A stretch of DNA of 64,000 nucleotides, from NCBI GenBank assembly GCA_038205115.1, contig JBBRCE010000026.1, positions 1-64,000 on the forward strand, given 5' to 3'. Origin of the DNA: JBBRCE01 sp038205115 (GTDB taxonomy: Bacteria; Planctomycetota; Planctomycetia; Pirellulales; JBBRCE01). The position numbers and the translations under genes were made by a program. Shown here piece by piece: positions 17,234 to 26,092 of the stretch (the first letter of the stretch is position 1; every line of letters starts with the position of its first letter). Under the pieces are notes generated by a model, which was not told the DNA's origin, ran no database searches, and was given only the letters and a program-made list of their open reading frames with translations.

Positions 17234-18595
17234 ATGCGTTCTGCATGGCGATGGACGGCTGGCGGCGCGGGCGCGGCATTAGGACTGATTACCATTCTGG
17301 TGTCGCTCGACAAACTGAGGAGCGGTGAACAAGCAGCAGTAACATCGTCATCGGCGCGCGGCACGCAGAGCGCTGCACAGGCGGCGCCTGCGGCCAATGC
17401 GTCGCTCGGTGCGCTCATTGTCCACGAGTGGGGCACGTTCACCAACTTTTCTGGCGCCGACGGCGTGCAACTGGAATTTCGACCGCACGTGGCCAACGAA
17501 TTGCCGGAATTCGTATATGACCGTTATCGGCAGGCGCAATCACCTTTTACCAACAAAGGTTCCCGCCGCGCTCGCCTGAGAATGGAGACGCCCGTAACGT
17601 ATTTTTACACGGACTTGCCGCGGGAGGTCAGTGTCAACGTGCGTTTTCCGCAAGGCTTGTTGACGGAGTTCTATCCTCCGGTCAGGGGATTTGGTCCCGG
17701 TTACCTATCCGGTCAGCCAGTCGAACTCAGAGATTCGTTTTTGGATTGGGGTAAATTGAAACTCATTCCGCAATCCGAATTTTCGCACCTGCGACTGCCA
17801 ATCTACCAAGCAACCCGAGCGGCCAGTCTGCCGGAGGTCAGCGGCGACGACCATTACGGCTATGCGCGCGAAACGGACTCGGCAGTGATTGAAACCAGCG
17901 ACCAATTCGGTGTTCGCCACTTTGAAAAGTTTCTGTTTTACCGCGGACTCGGCAAACTCAAACTGCCCGTGACGCTCAGCGCGCACGGCGACGACCGCTT
18001 CACCGTCAGTAATTCCGCCGCGGACGCCATGGGCGTTCTGCTTTTGATACAGATCAACGATGGCCTGATCCGATTCGCGCAAGTCGACACCCTCGCTGGC
18101 CACGCGCGGGTGGACATGAAATTGCCTACCGACGACATAACGATTGAGACGCTCAGCGAGGCCATGCGGCGGGCACTGGTTGCTACCGGGCTTTACGATC
18201 GCGAAGCCTTAGCGATGGTCAAAACATGGCGTTCGAGTTGGTTTGGCGAAGATGGCACGCGGTTGTTGTACTTGGTGCCACGCCGATTGACCGACGAGGT
18301 GCTGCCGCTCACGGTTTCACCGGCGCCCGACGAAACGGTTCGCGTGCTTGTCGGTCGAATCGAAATGATGACGCCGCAACGCGAGCAACATCTTCGTTCC
18401 ACGATTACCGCGCTGGGCACATGCGTGTCATCGAGTGCCGAACCGCTTTGCGACGAACTACGCCAATTGGGTCGATTTGCCGAGCCTGCCTTGGAGCGCA
18501 CCTTGCTGAACACGGACGATCCGTCCGTACGCTCCGCGGTCGCGCAAATCCTGGACGAACTGCGCGAACAGCATCCGTCTTTCAAGCCAAATTAG
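17234..18595 (+). CDS. Secreted or membrane-anchored VHEWGTFT-motif protein
   Basis: 453 aa. Residues 6-27 are a hydrophobic signal or anchor segment, followed by an Ala/Ser-rich linker. 'IVHEWGTFTNFSGADGVQLEFRPH' begins the conserved part; this VHEWGTFT opening is shared by a group of uncharacterised proteins in planctomycetes and other environmental bacteria. Later segments include 'FYTDLPREVSVNVRFPQGLLTEFYPP', 'HFEKFLFYRGLGKLKLP' and 'KTWRSSWFGEDGTRLLYLVPRRLTD'. The last 60 residues look helical and HEAT-like. The start has GGAGGTG 5 nt upstream. Function unknown. Confidence 0.75.
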   Translation: MRSAWRWTAGGAGAALGLITILVSLDKLRSGEQAAVTSSSARGTQSAAQAAPAANASLGALIVHEWGTFTNFSGADGVQLEFRPHVANELPEFVYDRYRQAQSPFTNKGSRRARLRMETPVTYFYTDLPREVSVNVRFPQGLLTEFYPPVRGFGPGYLSGQPVELRDSFLDWGKLKLIPQSEFSHLRLPIYQATRAASLPEVSGDDHYGYARETDSAVIETSDQFGVRHFEKFLFYRGLGKLKLPVTLSAHGDDRFTVSNSAADAMGVLLLIQINDGLIRFAQVDTLAGHARVDMKLPTDDITIETLSEAMRRALVATGLYDREALAMVKTWRSSWFGEDGTRLLYLVPRRLTDEVLPLTVSPAPDETVRVLVGRIEMMTPQREQHLRSTITALGTCVSSSAEPLCDELRQLGRFAEPALERTLLNTDDPSVRSAVAQILDELREQHPSFKPN

Positions 18596-18620
18596 CTTAC
18601 CGGGCAGTTCGTTTGCACCG

Positions 18621-18935
18621 TCACGATGGTCGCTTGCGCCACTCTGTGTTAGGGACGTCGTCGCCGAAAATGGTTTTGGAGAGCCGTCGATTGCCGGTTT
18701 TTTCGACCTTGGGATTCTCGGCCAATCGATCTGCAAGTTTCTGATGCAAGTTTTTGAACGGCGCGGGATCGTCGCCCATTTCCAGCAACGCTCGGATGTA
18801 CTCGTGCTGATGGGATTTGGTCATTCGCTGGAAAATCCAGTGACTATCGAACAAAAAGCCCGGTTCGAGCGTGTCCAAAATCGCGTCAAAATGACTGACG
18901 AGTTCATCCAGTGGCGACGGTTGGTCCTTAGGCAT
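18621..18935 (-). CDS. Small cytoplasmic protein of unknown function
   Basis: 104 aa, mixed charged composition, no signal peptide or TM segment. Aromatic-rich centre 'LEPGFLFDSHWIFQRMTKSHQHEYIRALLEM'. I do not recognise a family. The ATG at 18935 gives a start 'MPKDQPSPLDELVSHFD' that looks natural; the frame continues to an ATG at 19022 without support. Codon use resembles neighbouring genes. It converges with the VHEWGTFT gene, 25 bp away. Confidence 0.55.
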   Translation of the reverse strand: MPKDQPSPLDELVSHFDAILDTLEPGFLFDSHWIFQRMTKSHQHEYIRALLEMGDDPAPFKNLHQKLADRLAENPKVEKTGNRRLSKTIFGDDVPNTEWRKRPS

Positions 18936-19444
18936 GCGAGAATTCCGAAAGATATTGGCGATCGACGTCGTAAAGGCAATTTCGGCGGTCGGGAGTGGCG
19001 GTAGTTTCAGGCCAGCCGACAACGCCGTTTGCGACGCTGATTGGAGGAAAACAATCCGTTCTCCCCCGGCCAGTTCGCAACCACAGTGGCTGCGCTAAGT
19101 CCGTGTTGCCAGCAGCCCTCGACACGGTTGATCATGCGCTGCCGCGCTGCACACGATCGCTGACCGTTATAGCTTAACGAACGCATGACGACAAAATCGG
19201 ATTTATCCGGTTCTCTGCTGCGGCCGTCGAAAACTCACTCCGCGAGAAGTCGTCTCAATTGCAATCGATTTGCCAAGTTGCGGAACGTGCGGCGGATTTT
19301 GATTTCCTCACTCGGCCTGCCCGCGAGCGACCGAAACAGCGACCACTCGCTATAATTGGCGAGCCAATTGTTGGTGGAGTTGCCCGTCATCCGTGCGGCC
19401 GAATTGCGGCATCGTTAAGTTGTCTCTTGCAAAGGATGTGAGCC
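18936..19444. other. Intergenic region with possible -10 element
   Basis: About 510 bp between two divergent genes. Short open frames overlap and none has ribosome-binding support. A perfect TATAAT at 19351-19356, on the plus strand and about 90 bp before the ene-reductase start, may be its -10 element, but no convincing -35 lies 16-18 bp upstream. AAAGGA at 19431-19436 is the ribosome-binding site. Confidence 0.45.
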
Positions 19445-20527
19445 TTGGCTGTTTTGTTTCAAGAATATCGCCTGAAGGATGTGACGTTGCGGAACCGCGT
19501 GGCGGTTTCGCCGATGTGTCAGTATTCGTCGATCGACGGATATCCCAACGAATGGCATTTGGTGCATTTGGGTTCTCGCGCGGCAGGCGGCGCCGGGCTG
19601 ATTGTTGTCGAAGCCACGGCCGTTTCGCCCGAGGGACGTATTAGCCCAGCGGACAGCGGCATCTGGTCGGACGGCCACATTCCGGCATTTCGGCGAATCA
19701 CTGAGTTCCTAACGCAGCATGGCGCCACGCCCGGAATTCAGTTGGCGCACGCCGGCCGTAAAGCCAGCGTCACTCGGCCTTGGGAAGGCGATCATCATAT
19801 TACCGCTGACGCAGGCGGCTGGCCGATTATCGCACCCTCGCCTTTGGCTTTTGGCGAAAAGCTGAATATCGTGCCGCACGAAATGACGATGGACGATATC
19901 GCCAGAATTCAAGCTGCGTTTGTCTCCGCGGCGCAGCGCGCGCTGGCGGCCGGCTTTCAATGGTTGGAATTGCATTTTGCGCACGGATACTTGGCGCACG
20001 AGTTCTATTCACCGCTTTCCAACCAGCGAACCGACGACTACGGCGGCAACTTCGAAAATCGTATTCGCTTTTTGTTGGAAACATTTAGCGCGGTCCGCAA
20101 GGTTTGGCCGGAACGGCTGCCGCTGACCGTGCGACTTTCGGTTACCGATTGGGTGGATGGCGGCGTGACTGTCGAGGAATCGATCGAGCTGACTCGCCGG
20201 CTCAAAGGTTTAGGCCTGGATTTGCTGGACGTCAGCCAGGGATTTGTAATTCCAGACATTTCCAAAATTCCGTTTGGGCCAGCATTCATGGTGCCCATTG
20301 CCGGGCAAATACGTCGGGCCGCGCAAGTGCCGACAGCCGCCGGTTGGATGATCACGTTGCCCGAACAGGCCGAACAAGCAATCGCTGATGGCCATGCCGA
20401 CTTGGTCATGCTGGCCACAGAGATGCTGCGTGACCCCTATTGGCCGTATCACGCGCGGCAAAAATTGGGCGTGCCGCAACCGCAAAGCGTGCTGCCCGTC
20501 CAGTACGCGACGCGCTTGAAAAAGTAA
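19445..20527 (+). CDS. YqjM-type NADPH-dependent ene-reductase (Old Yellow Enzyme family)
   Basis: FMN-dependent reductase of activated C=C bonds, class III OYE. 360 aa TIM barrel. Cys25 and Tyr27 in 'SPMCQYS' correspond to YqjM Cys26 and Tyr28, which tune the flavin and bind substrate. His177 and His180 in 'LHFAHGYLAHEF' match the His pair that hydrogen-bonds the substrate carbonyl. Also present: 'GGAGLIVVEATAVSPEGRISP', 'NQRTDDYGGNFENRIRFLLE' and the phosphate-binding end of the barrel. The TTG start at 19445 follows AAAGGA with 8 nt. Physiological role in this group is usually detoxification of electrophiles; the real substrate is unknown. It converges with the Nramp-like gene. Confidence 0.92.
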   Translation: MAVLFQEYRLKDVTLRNRVAVSPMCQYSSIDGYPNEWHLVHLGSRAAGGAGLIVVEATAVSPEGRISPADSGIWSDGHIPAFRRITEFLTQHGATPGIQLAHAGRKASVTRPWEGDHHITADAGGWPIIAPSPLAFGEKLNIVPHEMTMDDIARIQAAFVSAAQRALAAGFQWLELHFAHGYLAHEFYSPLSNQRTDDYGGNFENRIRFLLETFSAVRKVWPERLPLTVRLSVTDWVDGGVTVEESIELTRRLKGLGLDLLDVSQGFVIPDISKIPFGPAFMVPIAGQIRRAAQVPTAAGWMITLPEQAEQAIADGHADLVMLATEMLRDPYWPYHARQKLGVPQPQSVLPVQYATRLKK

Positions 20528-20602
20528 TTGCGGTTGAAGACGGCAATTCGCCCAGAGACGCGACGACGCGGACGCTACGCAGAGTGCTGTGGCCAGGCTC
20601 GT

Positions 20603-21901
20603 TTAGGAATGCCAGGTCGCGACCAAACCGATGCTGGCCAGCAGCATGACGAGTGTTGCAAGCCAGCCCATGATGCGCAGTGGTTTGGAGACTCGCGTGA
20701 AGGGACCAACGACTTTTTCGTTGGTGACCATCCGCATCATCACAATCATGATTGGCACCGCAACCACGCCATTGACGACGGCCGCCCAAAACAGCGCTTT
20801 GATCGGATCGATATGCACAAAATTTAACGCCAGCCCCAGCAATGTGGAGATTGCCAGGATCGCGTAAAAACCGCGCGCGTCCAAAGGCTTTCGATCCAAT
20901 CCGGTTGGCCACTTCAGCGCTTCGCCCACGGCATACGCGGCGGAACCGGCGAGCACTGGAAGCGCCAGCATGCCCGTGCCCACAATTCCCAAACTGAACA
21001 GTGCAAACGCGAATTTACCGGCAAACGGTTCAAGTGCTTTGGCGGCCTGCGTCGAGCTTTCGATATCCACTCCCTCGCCGGGCGAGTGGAAAAGTGTAAC
21101 CGCAGCCATTAGCACAATGAAGAATGCAATCAAGTTCGACAGGGCCATGCCGACGTAGGTATCCCATCGAATGCGTGTGAACTGCACGCGCGCCTGCTGT
21201 GGCTTAAACTTGAGCGGCTCTTCGCCATCGGTGCAGCGTATTTCTTCGATCTCCATTGAGGCTTGCCAAAAGAACAGGTAAGGGCTGATCGTCGTTCCAA
21301 GCACGGCAATGAACGTTGCCAAAAATTCTGCATCCCAGCGAAGTTTGGGCGTGACCGTCGCGAGCAAAACCTCGGACCAGGGGATTTTTATGCAGCAGGC
21401 CGCCGCGAGATAACTGAACAGCACCAGCGTCAGCCACTTGAGATAGCTCGAATACTTTCGATACGAAACAAAGATCTGCAACAGTACGGAAATGAATGAA
21501 AGTGCAGCAGCATAGATGGCTGCCGGGCCACCACACACCATCGCCAGCGCTTCGCCCATCGCCCCGATATCTGCCGCCAAATTGATGACATTGGCACTCA
21601 CCAGCAGCACGACAATCGGGTAAAGTAGCCAACGCGAATAATGCCGACGGATGTTGCCGGCAATTCCCCGGCCTGAAATTCGCCCGATCCGCGCGCTGAT
21701 TTCTTGAATTGCGGCCATCAGCGGCAGCGTAAAAAAACAGGTCCAGAGCAGCGAATAACCGAAGCGAGCGCCCGTTTGCGAGTAGGTGGCGATGCCGCTG
21801 GGATCATCGTCCGACGCGCCGGTGATCAGCCCCGGACCGAGCCTCGCCAAAAAACTTTTCGGTTTTGGCGGATCGCAACGATCCCCGCAGTCAGTCACCA
21901 T
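20603..21901 (-). CDS. Nramp-family divalent cation transporter, divergent clade
   Basis: 432-aa inner membrane protein with about 11 helices and the LeuT-like Nramp pattern. TM1 reads 'GLITGASDDDPSGIATYSQTGA', the counterpart of the Nramp DPGN loop. The TM6 counterpart reads 'VLGTTISPYLFFWQASMEIEE', where canonical Mn/Fe Nramps have a Met-Pro-His metal-binding motif; here the Met and His are Ser and Tyr. The metal-selecting thioether is therefore absent, so transport of Mn or Fe should not be assumed; a harder ion such as Mg is possible by analogy with other Met-less Nramp relatives. The ATG at 21901 is followed by a Pro/Lys-rich cytoplasmic head. Confidence 0.85.
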   Translation of the reverse strand: MVTDCGDRCDPPKPKSFLARLGPGLITGASDDDPSGIATYSQTGARFGYSLLWTCFFTLPLMAAIQEISARIGRISGRGIAGNIRRHYSRWLLYPIVVLLVSANVINLAADIGAMGEALAMVCGGPAAIYAAALSFISVLLQIFVSYRKYSSYLKWLTLVLFSYLAAACCIKIPWSEVLLATVTPKLRWDAEFLATFIAVLGTTISPYLFFWQASMEIEEIRCTDGEEPLKFKPQQARVQFTRIRWDTYVGMALSNLIAFFIVLMAAVTLFHSPGEGVDIESSTQAAKALEPFAGKFAFALFSLGIVGTGMLALPVLAGSAAYAVGEALKWPTGLDRKPLDARGFYAILAISTLLGLALNFVHIDPIKALFWAAVVNGVVAVPIMIVMMRMVTNEKVVGPFTRVSKPLRIMGWLATLVMLLASIGLVATWHS

Positions 21902-22008
21902 AAAAATTGAAACCAGCGGGAATCGATCAGTGCAATCGGGATTGAAGTTCCCGTGGAATGCAAATCAAATGCCGCTGCAGCGATTTCCGGTGCCAGCAAA
22001 CGTGGCGA

Positions 22009-23037
22009 TCATTTGCCCGGGCGCGAGTCGAAATCGAAGCCTTGATCGCGATCGATCGAAAAATAATCGTTAATCAAGATCCGCGATCCCTTGCGATGCT
22101 CTCCATCGGGAGCGGCGGATGGTTCCGGAGTTGCCCCTGGAGCTCCCGACGGCGCAGCTTGCGGCGTGGCCGCCGGTGCAGCGGCTGGCGTCTGATCAAA
22201 ACCGGGAATAGGGCCCGTGGGACGCGGGTCCCCGTTGGCGACTGGCATCGCTGGTTGGGGCTTGGCCGCGTCGGGCTTGCCGTCGGCGTCCGCAACTTTG
22301 CCTTCCTTAGAATCGGGCTTTTTCGCGGCGCCTGGCTTGCCTTTGCCCAGCGATTTGGCCAGCTCGAACGAGACAACTTCTCCCAACGCGGCCGTTTTAC
22401 CGCCGGCTTTATTCGCGGGAACATTAAAACCGGTCACGTGAACCACGTCGCCCTTTTTCACCAGCGACAAATCCACGACATGCGCTTTGATGATGGCTCC
22501 ATCCGCCAATTTGGCGGAAATTGCCAACGGGCGACCTTGTTCGTTGACAGTCTTGATACTTAAGACACCGTTTCTGTGAGAGTTCACTTCGCCCACGACC
22601 AACGACGTGGCGCCGGCCGGAGTTACGCCTGGCTTGGAATTTTCCGAAGGCAGAATAATCGCCAGGCTTTGCAACTCGCCATGGATTGTATGGCGGGCGT
22701 CGAGTTCGGCCGAAAACGACACGAGTTGCCCACGCGCCAGATAGTCGGGCTCCGCCGTGGCTTCAATATCCAATTGGAATTTCAGTTCGCGATCCAGGCG
22801 GAATTGGCCGAAGACCTCATTGATTTTGGCCTGCGAAAGCGACACCAAAATCCGCTTATCGCCAACCAGCATATCCATATAACCACCGGCGATCTTATCC
22901 ACGACGCCGTCCGCCTTGAAGGCATCGTAGACGTCGCCATTGGGCAACTTGTAGCCTTGGCCACGCGCTGTGGCCGCGCCCAACAGCACAAATAGCGCCA
23001 GCGAGATCGCCAATTTTCTGATTTGCGAATGCAACAT
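22009..23037 (-). CDS. Secreted protein with Pro/Ala-rich C-terminus, unknown function
   Basis: 342 aa. The signal peptide is at residues 1-27 (cleavage near ATARGQ). Residues about 28-235 form a beta-rich region with 'KLPNGDVYDAFKADGVVDKIAGGYMDMLVGDKRILVSL' and 'VSFSAELDARHTIHGELQSLAI', followed by a Lys/Ala/Pro-rich tail of about 90 residues and a C-terminal 'RKGSRILINDYFSIDRD'. No family recognised; similar secreted proteins with a low-complexity tail are common in planctomycetes. The ATG at 23037 was chosen over the frame to 23091 because it places the signal peptide at the start. It is divergent from recA. Confidence 0.65.
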   Translation of the reverse strand: MLHSQIRKLAISLALFVLLGAATARGQGYKLPNGDVYDAFKADGVVDKIAGGYMDMLVGDKRILVSLSQAKINEVFGQFRLDRELKFQLDIEATAEPDYLARGQLVSFSAELDARHTIHGELQSLAIILPSENSKPGVTPAGATSLVVGEVNSHRNGVLSIKTVNEQGRPLAISAKLADGAIIKAHVVDLSLVKKGDVVHVTGFNVPANKAGGKTAALGEVVSFELAKSLGKGKPGAAKKPDSKEGKVADADGKPDAAKPQPAMPVANGDPRPTGPIPGFDQTPAAAPAATPQAAPSGAPGATPEPSAAPDGEHRKGSRILINDYFSIDRDQGFDFDSRPGK

Positions 23038-23258
23038 AATTTTCGCCCAAGATGCAGAGTGAGTGTTTGGCGACAACGGACGGCGACGCAAATGGACCCG
23101 CTGGTGCTAGCAGTCGAAGCTTTATGTCTACGCCTGATTGTGGCGGCGACGACGGCCTTCGTCAAGTTTTTTCGGCCCCGCGCCGCTTGGCTACTCGGCA
23201 GAGGCCGGAGTTGTGATAAAATCGGCCACACCTGAAGAAGAATTTTTTTGTGCCGATC

Positions 23259-23287
23259 TTGATTTCTGGTCCACCTGCCGATAGTAT
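23259..23287 (+). promoter_or_regulatory. Probable sigma-70 promoter of recA
   Basis: TTGATT (23259-23264), 17-nt spacer, TAGTAT (23282-23287); an overlapping TATACA at 23285-23290 is an alternative -10. Predicted start of transcription is near 23294, directly in front of the palindrome at 23298-23315, so a repressor bound there would block initiation. Confidence 0.5.
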
Positions 23288-23297
23288 ACATATATCC

Positions 23298-23315
23298 ACA
23301 TTACTGTGGTAATGT
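23298..23315. promoter_or_regulatory. Perfect 18-bp palindrome, candidate SOS (LexA) operator of recA
   Basis: ACATTAC-TGTG-GTAATGT: two perfect 7-bp arms (23298-23304 and 23309-23315) around a 4-bp spacer, 62 bp upstream of the recA start and just downstream of the predicted transcription start. It does not fit the E. coli CTGT-N8-ACAG or the Gram-positive GAAC-N4-GTTC LexA boxes, so if it is the SOS operator it is a different recognition sequence. Confidence 0.5.
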
Positions 23316-23377
23316 TCACGTGTCGGCTCGGCTGAGGAAGTCGGGCGAATTTCGATTCTAACTCAGGGGCTTGTCGC

Positions 23378-24514
23378 ATGGTCGCTACCGCAAAACCCAA
23401 TTCGAATCACCGTATGGCAAAAAAAGACACGAAGGACGCCGCGTCCAAACCGATCAAAGACGCCAGCAAGCTCTCGAAGTCGATGTTAGATCAGAATTCG
23501 GCACTGAAAAACACGCTCGCTCAGATCGATAAGCAGTTTGGCGACGGCTCGATCATGCCACTGGGAGAAGGCCGCAATGTCCGCATTGAGGGCATTCTGA
23601 CCGGCAGTTTGTCGCTGGATTTGGCGATGGGCGGTCAGGGATTCCCCAAGGGTCGAATCATCGAAGTGTACGGACCGGAATCCAGCGGTAAGACCACGCT
23701 GGCGCTGCATGTGGTAGCGCAAGCGCAGCGCGGAAATGGAATTGCTGCCTTTATTGATGCCGAACATGCGCTCGACCCGAGCTGGGCCAAAAAGCTGGGC
23801 GTCGAACTGGAAACCCTGCTGGTCAGTCAGCCCAGCAGCGGTGAAGAGGCCATGCAAATTACTGAAATGCTGATCAAATCCAACGCGGTTGATGTGATTG
23901 TGATCGACTCCGTGGCCGCGCTGGTGCCGCAAAAGGAATTGGACGGCGATATTGGCGATACGCACGTCGGTTTGCAAGCCCGGTTGATGAGCCAGGCGTT
24001 ACGAAAATTGACAGGCGTGATTGCCAAGAGCAAAACCTGTGTGATCTTCATCAACCAAATTCGCGAGAAGATTGGCGTAATGTTTGGCAGTCCGGAGACA
24101 ACGCCGGGCGGTCGGGCGCTCAAGTTTTATTCGTCTTGCCGGATTGATGTGCGACGGATTGGTCAATTGAAGGACGGTGAGGACGTGGTCGGCCAACGGG
24201 TCCGCGCAAAGGTGGTGAAAAACAAGGTTGCACCTCCCTTTCGGGTGGCTGAATTTGATATGATGCATACCAACGGCATTAGCTACGAGGGCGATGTGCT
24301 GGACTTGGCCATCGCCGCGAAGTTGGTTGTGCGTTCGGGCGCGTGGTTTCGTTATGGTGACATGCAGCTCGGACAAGGTCGCGAAAAGACGCGCGCCTTT
24401 CTGGTTGACAATCCCACGCTGGTTGCGGAGCTGCGTGAGAAAATTACGGCTGTGGGCGGCGCGGTGACTGCCATAGCCGCCGATGCCGAGAGCCCCAGTG
24501 CCGCCGAAGAATAA
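23378..24514 (+). CDS. recA: RecA recombinase
   Basis: DNA strand-exchange ATPase of homologous recombination and co-protease of the SOS response. 378 aa. Walker A GPESSGKT at residues 99-106, 'AFIDAEHALDP', 'IVIDSVAALVPQ' (Walker B), L1/L2 DNA-binding loops including 'FINQIREKIGVMFGSPETTPGGRALKFY', and the C-terminal domain. The N-terminus is about 30 residues longer than in E. coli and Lys-rich ('MAKKDTKDAASKPIKDASKLSK'). The ATG at 23378 has AGGGG 8 nt upstream; an ATG at 23414 without a ribosome-binding site is the alternative. The C-terminus 'ADAESPSAAEE' is acidic, as usual. Probably SOS regulated through the palindrome upstream. Confidence 0.98.
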   Translation: MVATAKPNSNHRMAKKDTKDAASKPIKDASKLSKSMLDQNSALKNTLAQIDKQFGDGSIMPLGEGRNVRIEGILTGSLSLDLAMGGQGFPKGRIIEVYGPESSGKTTLALHVVAQAQRGNGIAAFIDAEHALDPSWAKKLGVELETLLVSQPSSGEEAMQITEMLIKSNAVDVIVIDSVAALVPQKELDGDIGDTHVGLQARLMSQALRKLTGVIAKSKTCVIFINQIREKIGVMFGSPETTPGGRALKFYSSCRIDVRRIGQLKDGEDVVGQRVRAKVVKNKVAPPFRVAEFDMMHTNGISYEGDVLDLAIAAKLVVRSGAWFRYGDMQLGQGREKTRAFLVDNPTLVAELREKITAVGGAVTAIAADAESPSAAEE

Positions 24515-24561
24515 CGGCTGTCCGGATTTACGTCGGCAGCCCCAATTGCATGAGGTTTTCG

Positions 24562-26067
24562 ATGTATTCCGGAAACGGCCGTCGATTGCGATTCCGCCTG
24601 TTATGGCGGGGTAACCTGTTGTTTGGACTCGGCTGGGCGATGGCAATTTGGTCCGCACGGCCGGCTCCGGTTGCCGCCCAAGAGCCAACCGGCTTGCAGG
24701 CTGCCGTGGCGCTGGAAAAGGCGCTGATCGACACGATTGCAAAAAACAAAAAGTCGGTCGTCGCCATCGCCCGCGTTGCTAAAGCAGACAGCGCGGATCT
24801 CGGCACATCCGTTAATGAGCTTGGGCAGATCGTCTTACCGGAAAACAAACCGAAACCGGGCGATTCGGAATTTATTCCCAACGGCTACGGCAGTGGCGTG
24901 ATCATTGGCAAGCAGGGTTTGATCCTGACGGCCTATCACGTGATTAGCGAAGGGGGCGATTTTTTTGTCACCACCGCCGATCGTCGCACATATCCCGCTA
25001 AGGTCAAAGCGGCCGACGCACGCAGTGATTTGGCCGTGTTGGAAATTGCCGCAAACGACCTGACTCCCGTCACCTTGGGCGAAGGCGATAAGCTGGTTGC
25101 CGGCCAAATTGTCATCTCGCTTGGCAACCCGTACGCCATTGCCCGCGACGGCCAACCAAGCGCGAGTTGGGGTATTGTCTCCAATCTTGAGCGGAAATCG
25201 GTCGTCAAATCATCTGACGGATCGCGTGCCGTGAAAGAAAAACTGTATAACTTCGGCACGCTGATTCAAACCGACGCCAAGCTCAACCTGGGTACGAGCG
25301 GCGGTGCGCTACTCAATCTGCATGGAGAAATGATCGGCCTGACGACGTCGTTGGCGGCCACTTCGGGTTACGAACAATCCGCTGGCTACGCCATTGCCGC
25401 GGACGACACATTTCGCCGGATTGTCGAAACCCTAAAACTTGGACGTGAAGTCGAATACGGCTTCTTGGGGATCTCGCCGGCAAACCTGAAAGATCACGAG
25501 CGCTTGGCCGGTTTGCGCGGAACGCGTGTCGAGGATGTTGTGCCTGGCACGCCCGCCAAGCGCTGCGGTTTAGAAGCCGGTGACATCATCACCCATGTGA
25601 ACGGTCAGGCCGTCAATGACGCTGATGGACTGGTGCTACAAGTGGGCAAGTTGCCGATCGACTCTGCCGTGAAATTGAACGTGCTCCGCGGCGATACTCA
25701 GAAATTGCAGATCACGGCCGAACTCATCAAGCTGCCCGTACCAGGCAAGAAAATTGTCACCACTCCGGCAGCAGCCTGGCGAGGAATGCGCGTGGACTAC
25801 TGGACGATGTCCGCCGAGTTTCAGCGGCAGCGGCTGTATTTTTCTGATATCGACCCGGACGGATGCGTGGTGATCACGGACGTTGAAAAAGGCAGCCCGG
25901 CCGACGCCGCCAAACTCAAGCCGGAAATGTTCATCACTCGCGTCGGGAACACGCCGGTTCGCAGCCCGCGAGAATTTCAAGCGGCCGTACACGGCAAAAC
26001 CGACTCGATCGAGTTGCAAACTCGTTCGAACTCGGAATCGCAGCGAATCACCATCAAGGGCGGTTGA
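24562..26067 (+). CDS. HtrA/DegP-like secreted serine protease with two PDZ domains
   Basis: 501 aa. N-terminal signal sequence of about 40 residues (basic start, core 'NLLFGLGWAMAIWSA', cleavage near PVAAQ). The trypsin-like domain has the triad His126 (TAYHVI), Asp156 (RSDLAVL) and Ser246 (GTSGGAL). PDZ1 follows at about 305-395 ('GTRVEDVVPGTPAKRCGLEAGDIITHVNGQAV') and PDZ2 at about 425-495 ('VVITDVEKGSPADAAKLKPEMFITRVGNTPV'). An insertion of about 30 residues ahead of 'GYGSGVII' is longer than in E. coli DegP. Role: quality control of misfolded envelope proteins. The ATG at 24562 has GAGG 6 nt upstream and is preferred over the ATG at 24550. It follows recA by 47 bp in the same direction. 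Confidence 0.92.
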   Translation: MYSGNGRRLRFRLLWRGNLLFGLGWAMAIWSARPAPVAAQEPTGLQAAVALEKALIDTIAKNKKSVVAIARVAKADSADLGTSVNELGQIVLPENKPKPGDSEFIPNGYGSGVIIGKQGLILTAYHVISEGGDFFVTTADRRTYPAKVKAADARSDLAVLEIAANDLTPVTLGEGDKLVAGQIVISLGNPYAIARDGQPSASWGIVSNLERKSVVKSSDGSRAVKEKLYNFGTLIQTDAKLNLGTSGGALLNLHGEMIGLTTSLAATSGYEQSAGYAIAADDTFRRIVETLKLGREVEYGFLGISPANLKDHERLAGLRGTRVEDVVPGTPAKRCGLEAGDIITHVNGQAVNDADGLVLQVGKLPIDSAVKLNVLRGDTQKLQITAELIKLPVPGKKIVTTPAAAWRGMRVDYWTMSAEFQRQRLYFSDIDPDGCVVITDVEKGSPADAAKLKPEMFITRVGNTPVRSPREFQAAVHGKTDSIELQTRSNSESQRITIKGG

Positions 26068-26092
26068 TTGGCCGTTGTCCGCCGCTAACGGA

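Larger units (their letters stand above)
23038..23377. other. Divergent intergenic region upstream of recA
   Basis: 340 bp with no gene. Its right part holds a recognisable promoter and operator for recA (annotated separately). Nothing distinctive was seen in 23038-23250, which must hold the promoter of the minus-strand secreted protein. Confidence 0.6.
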
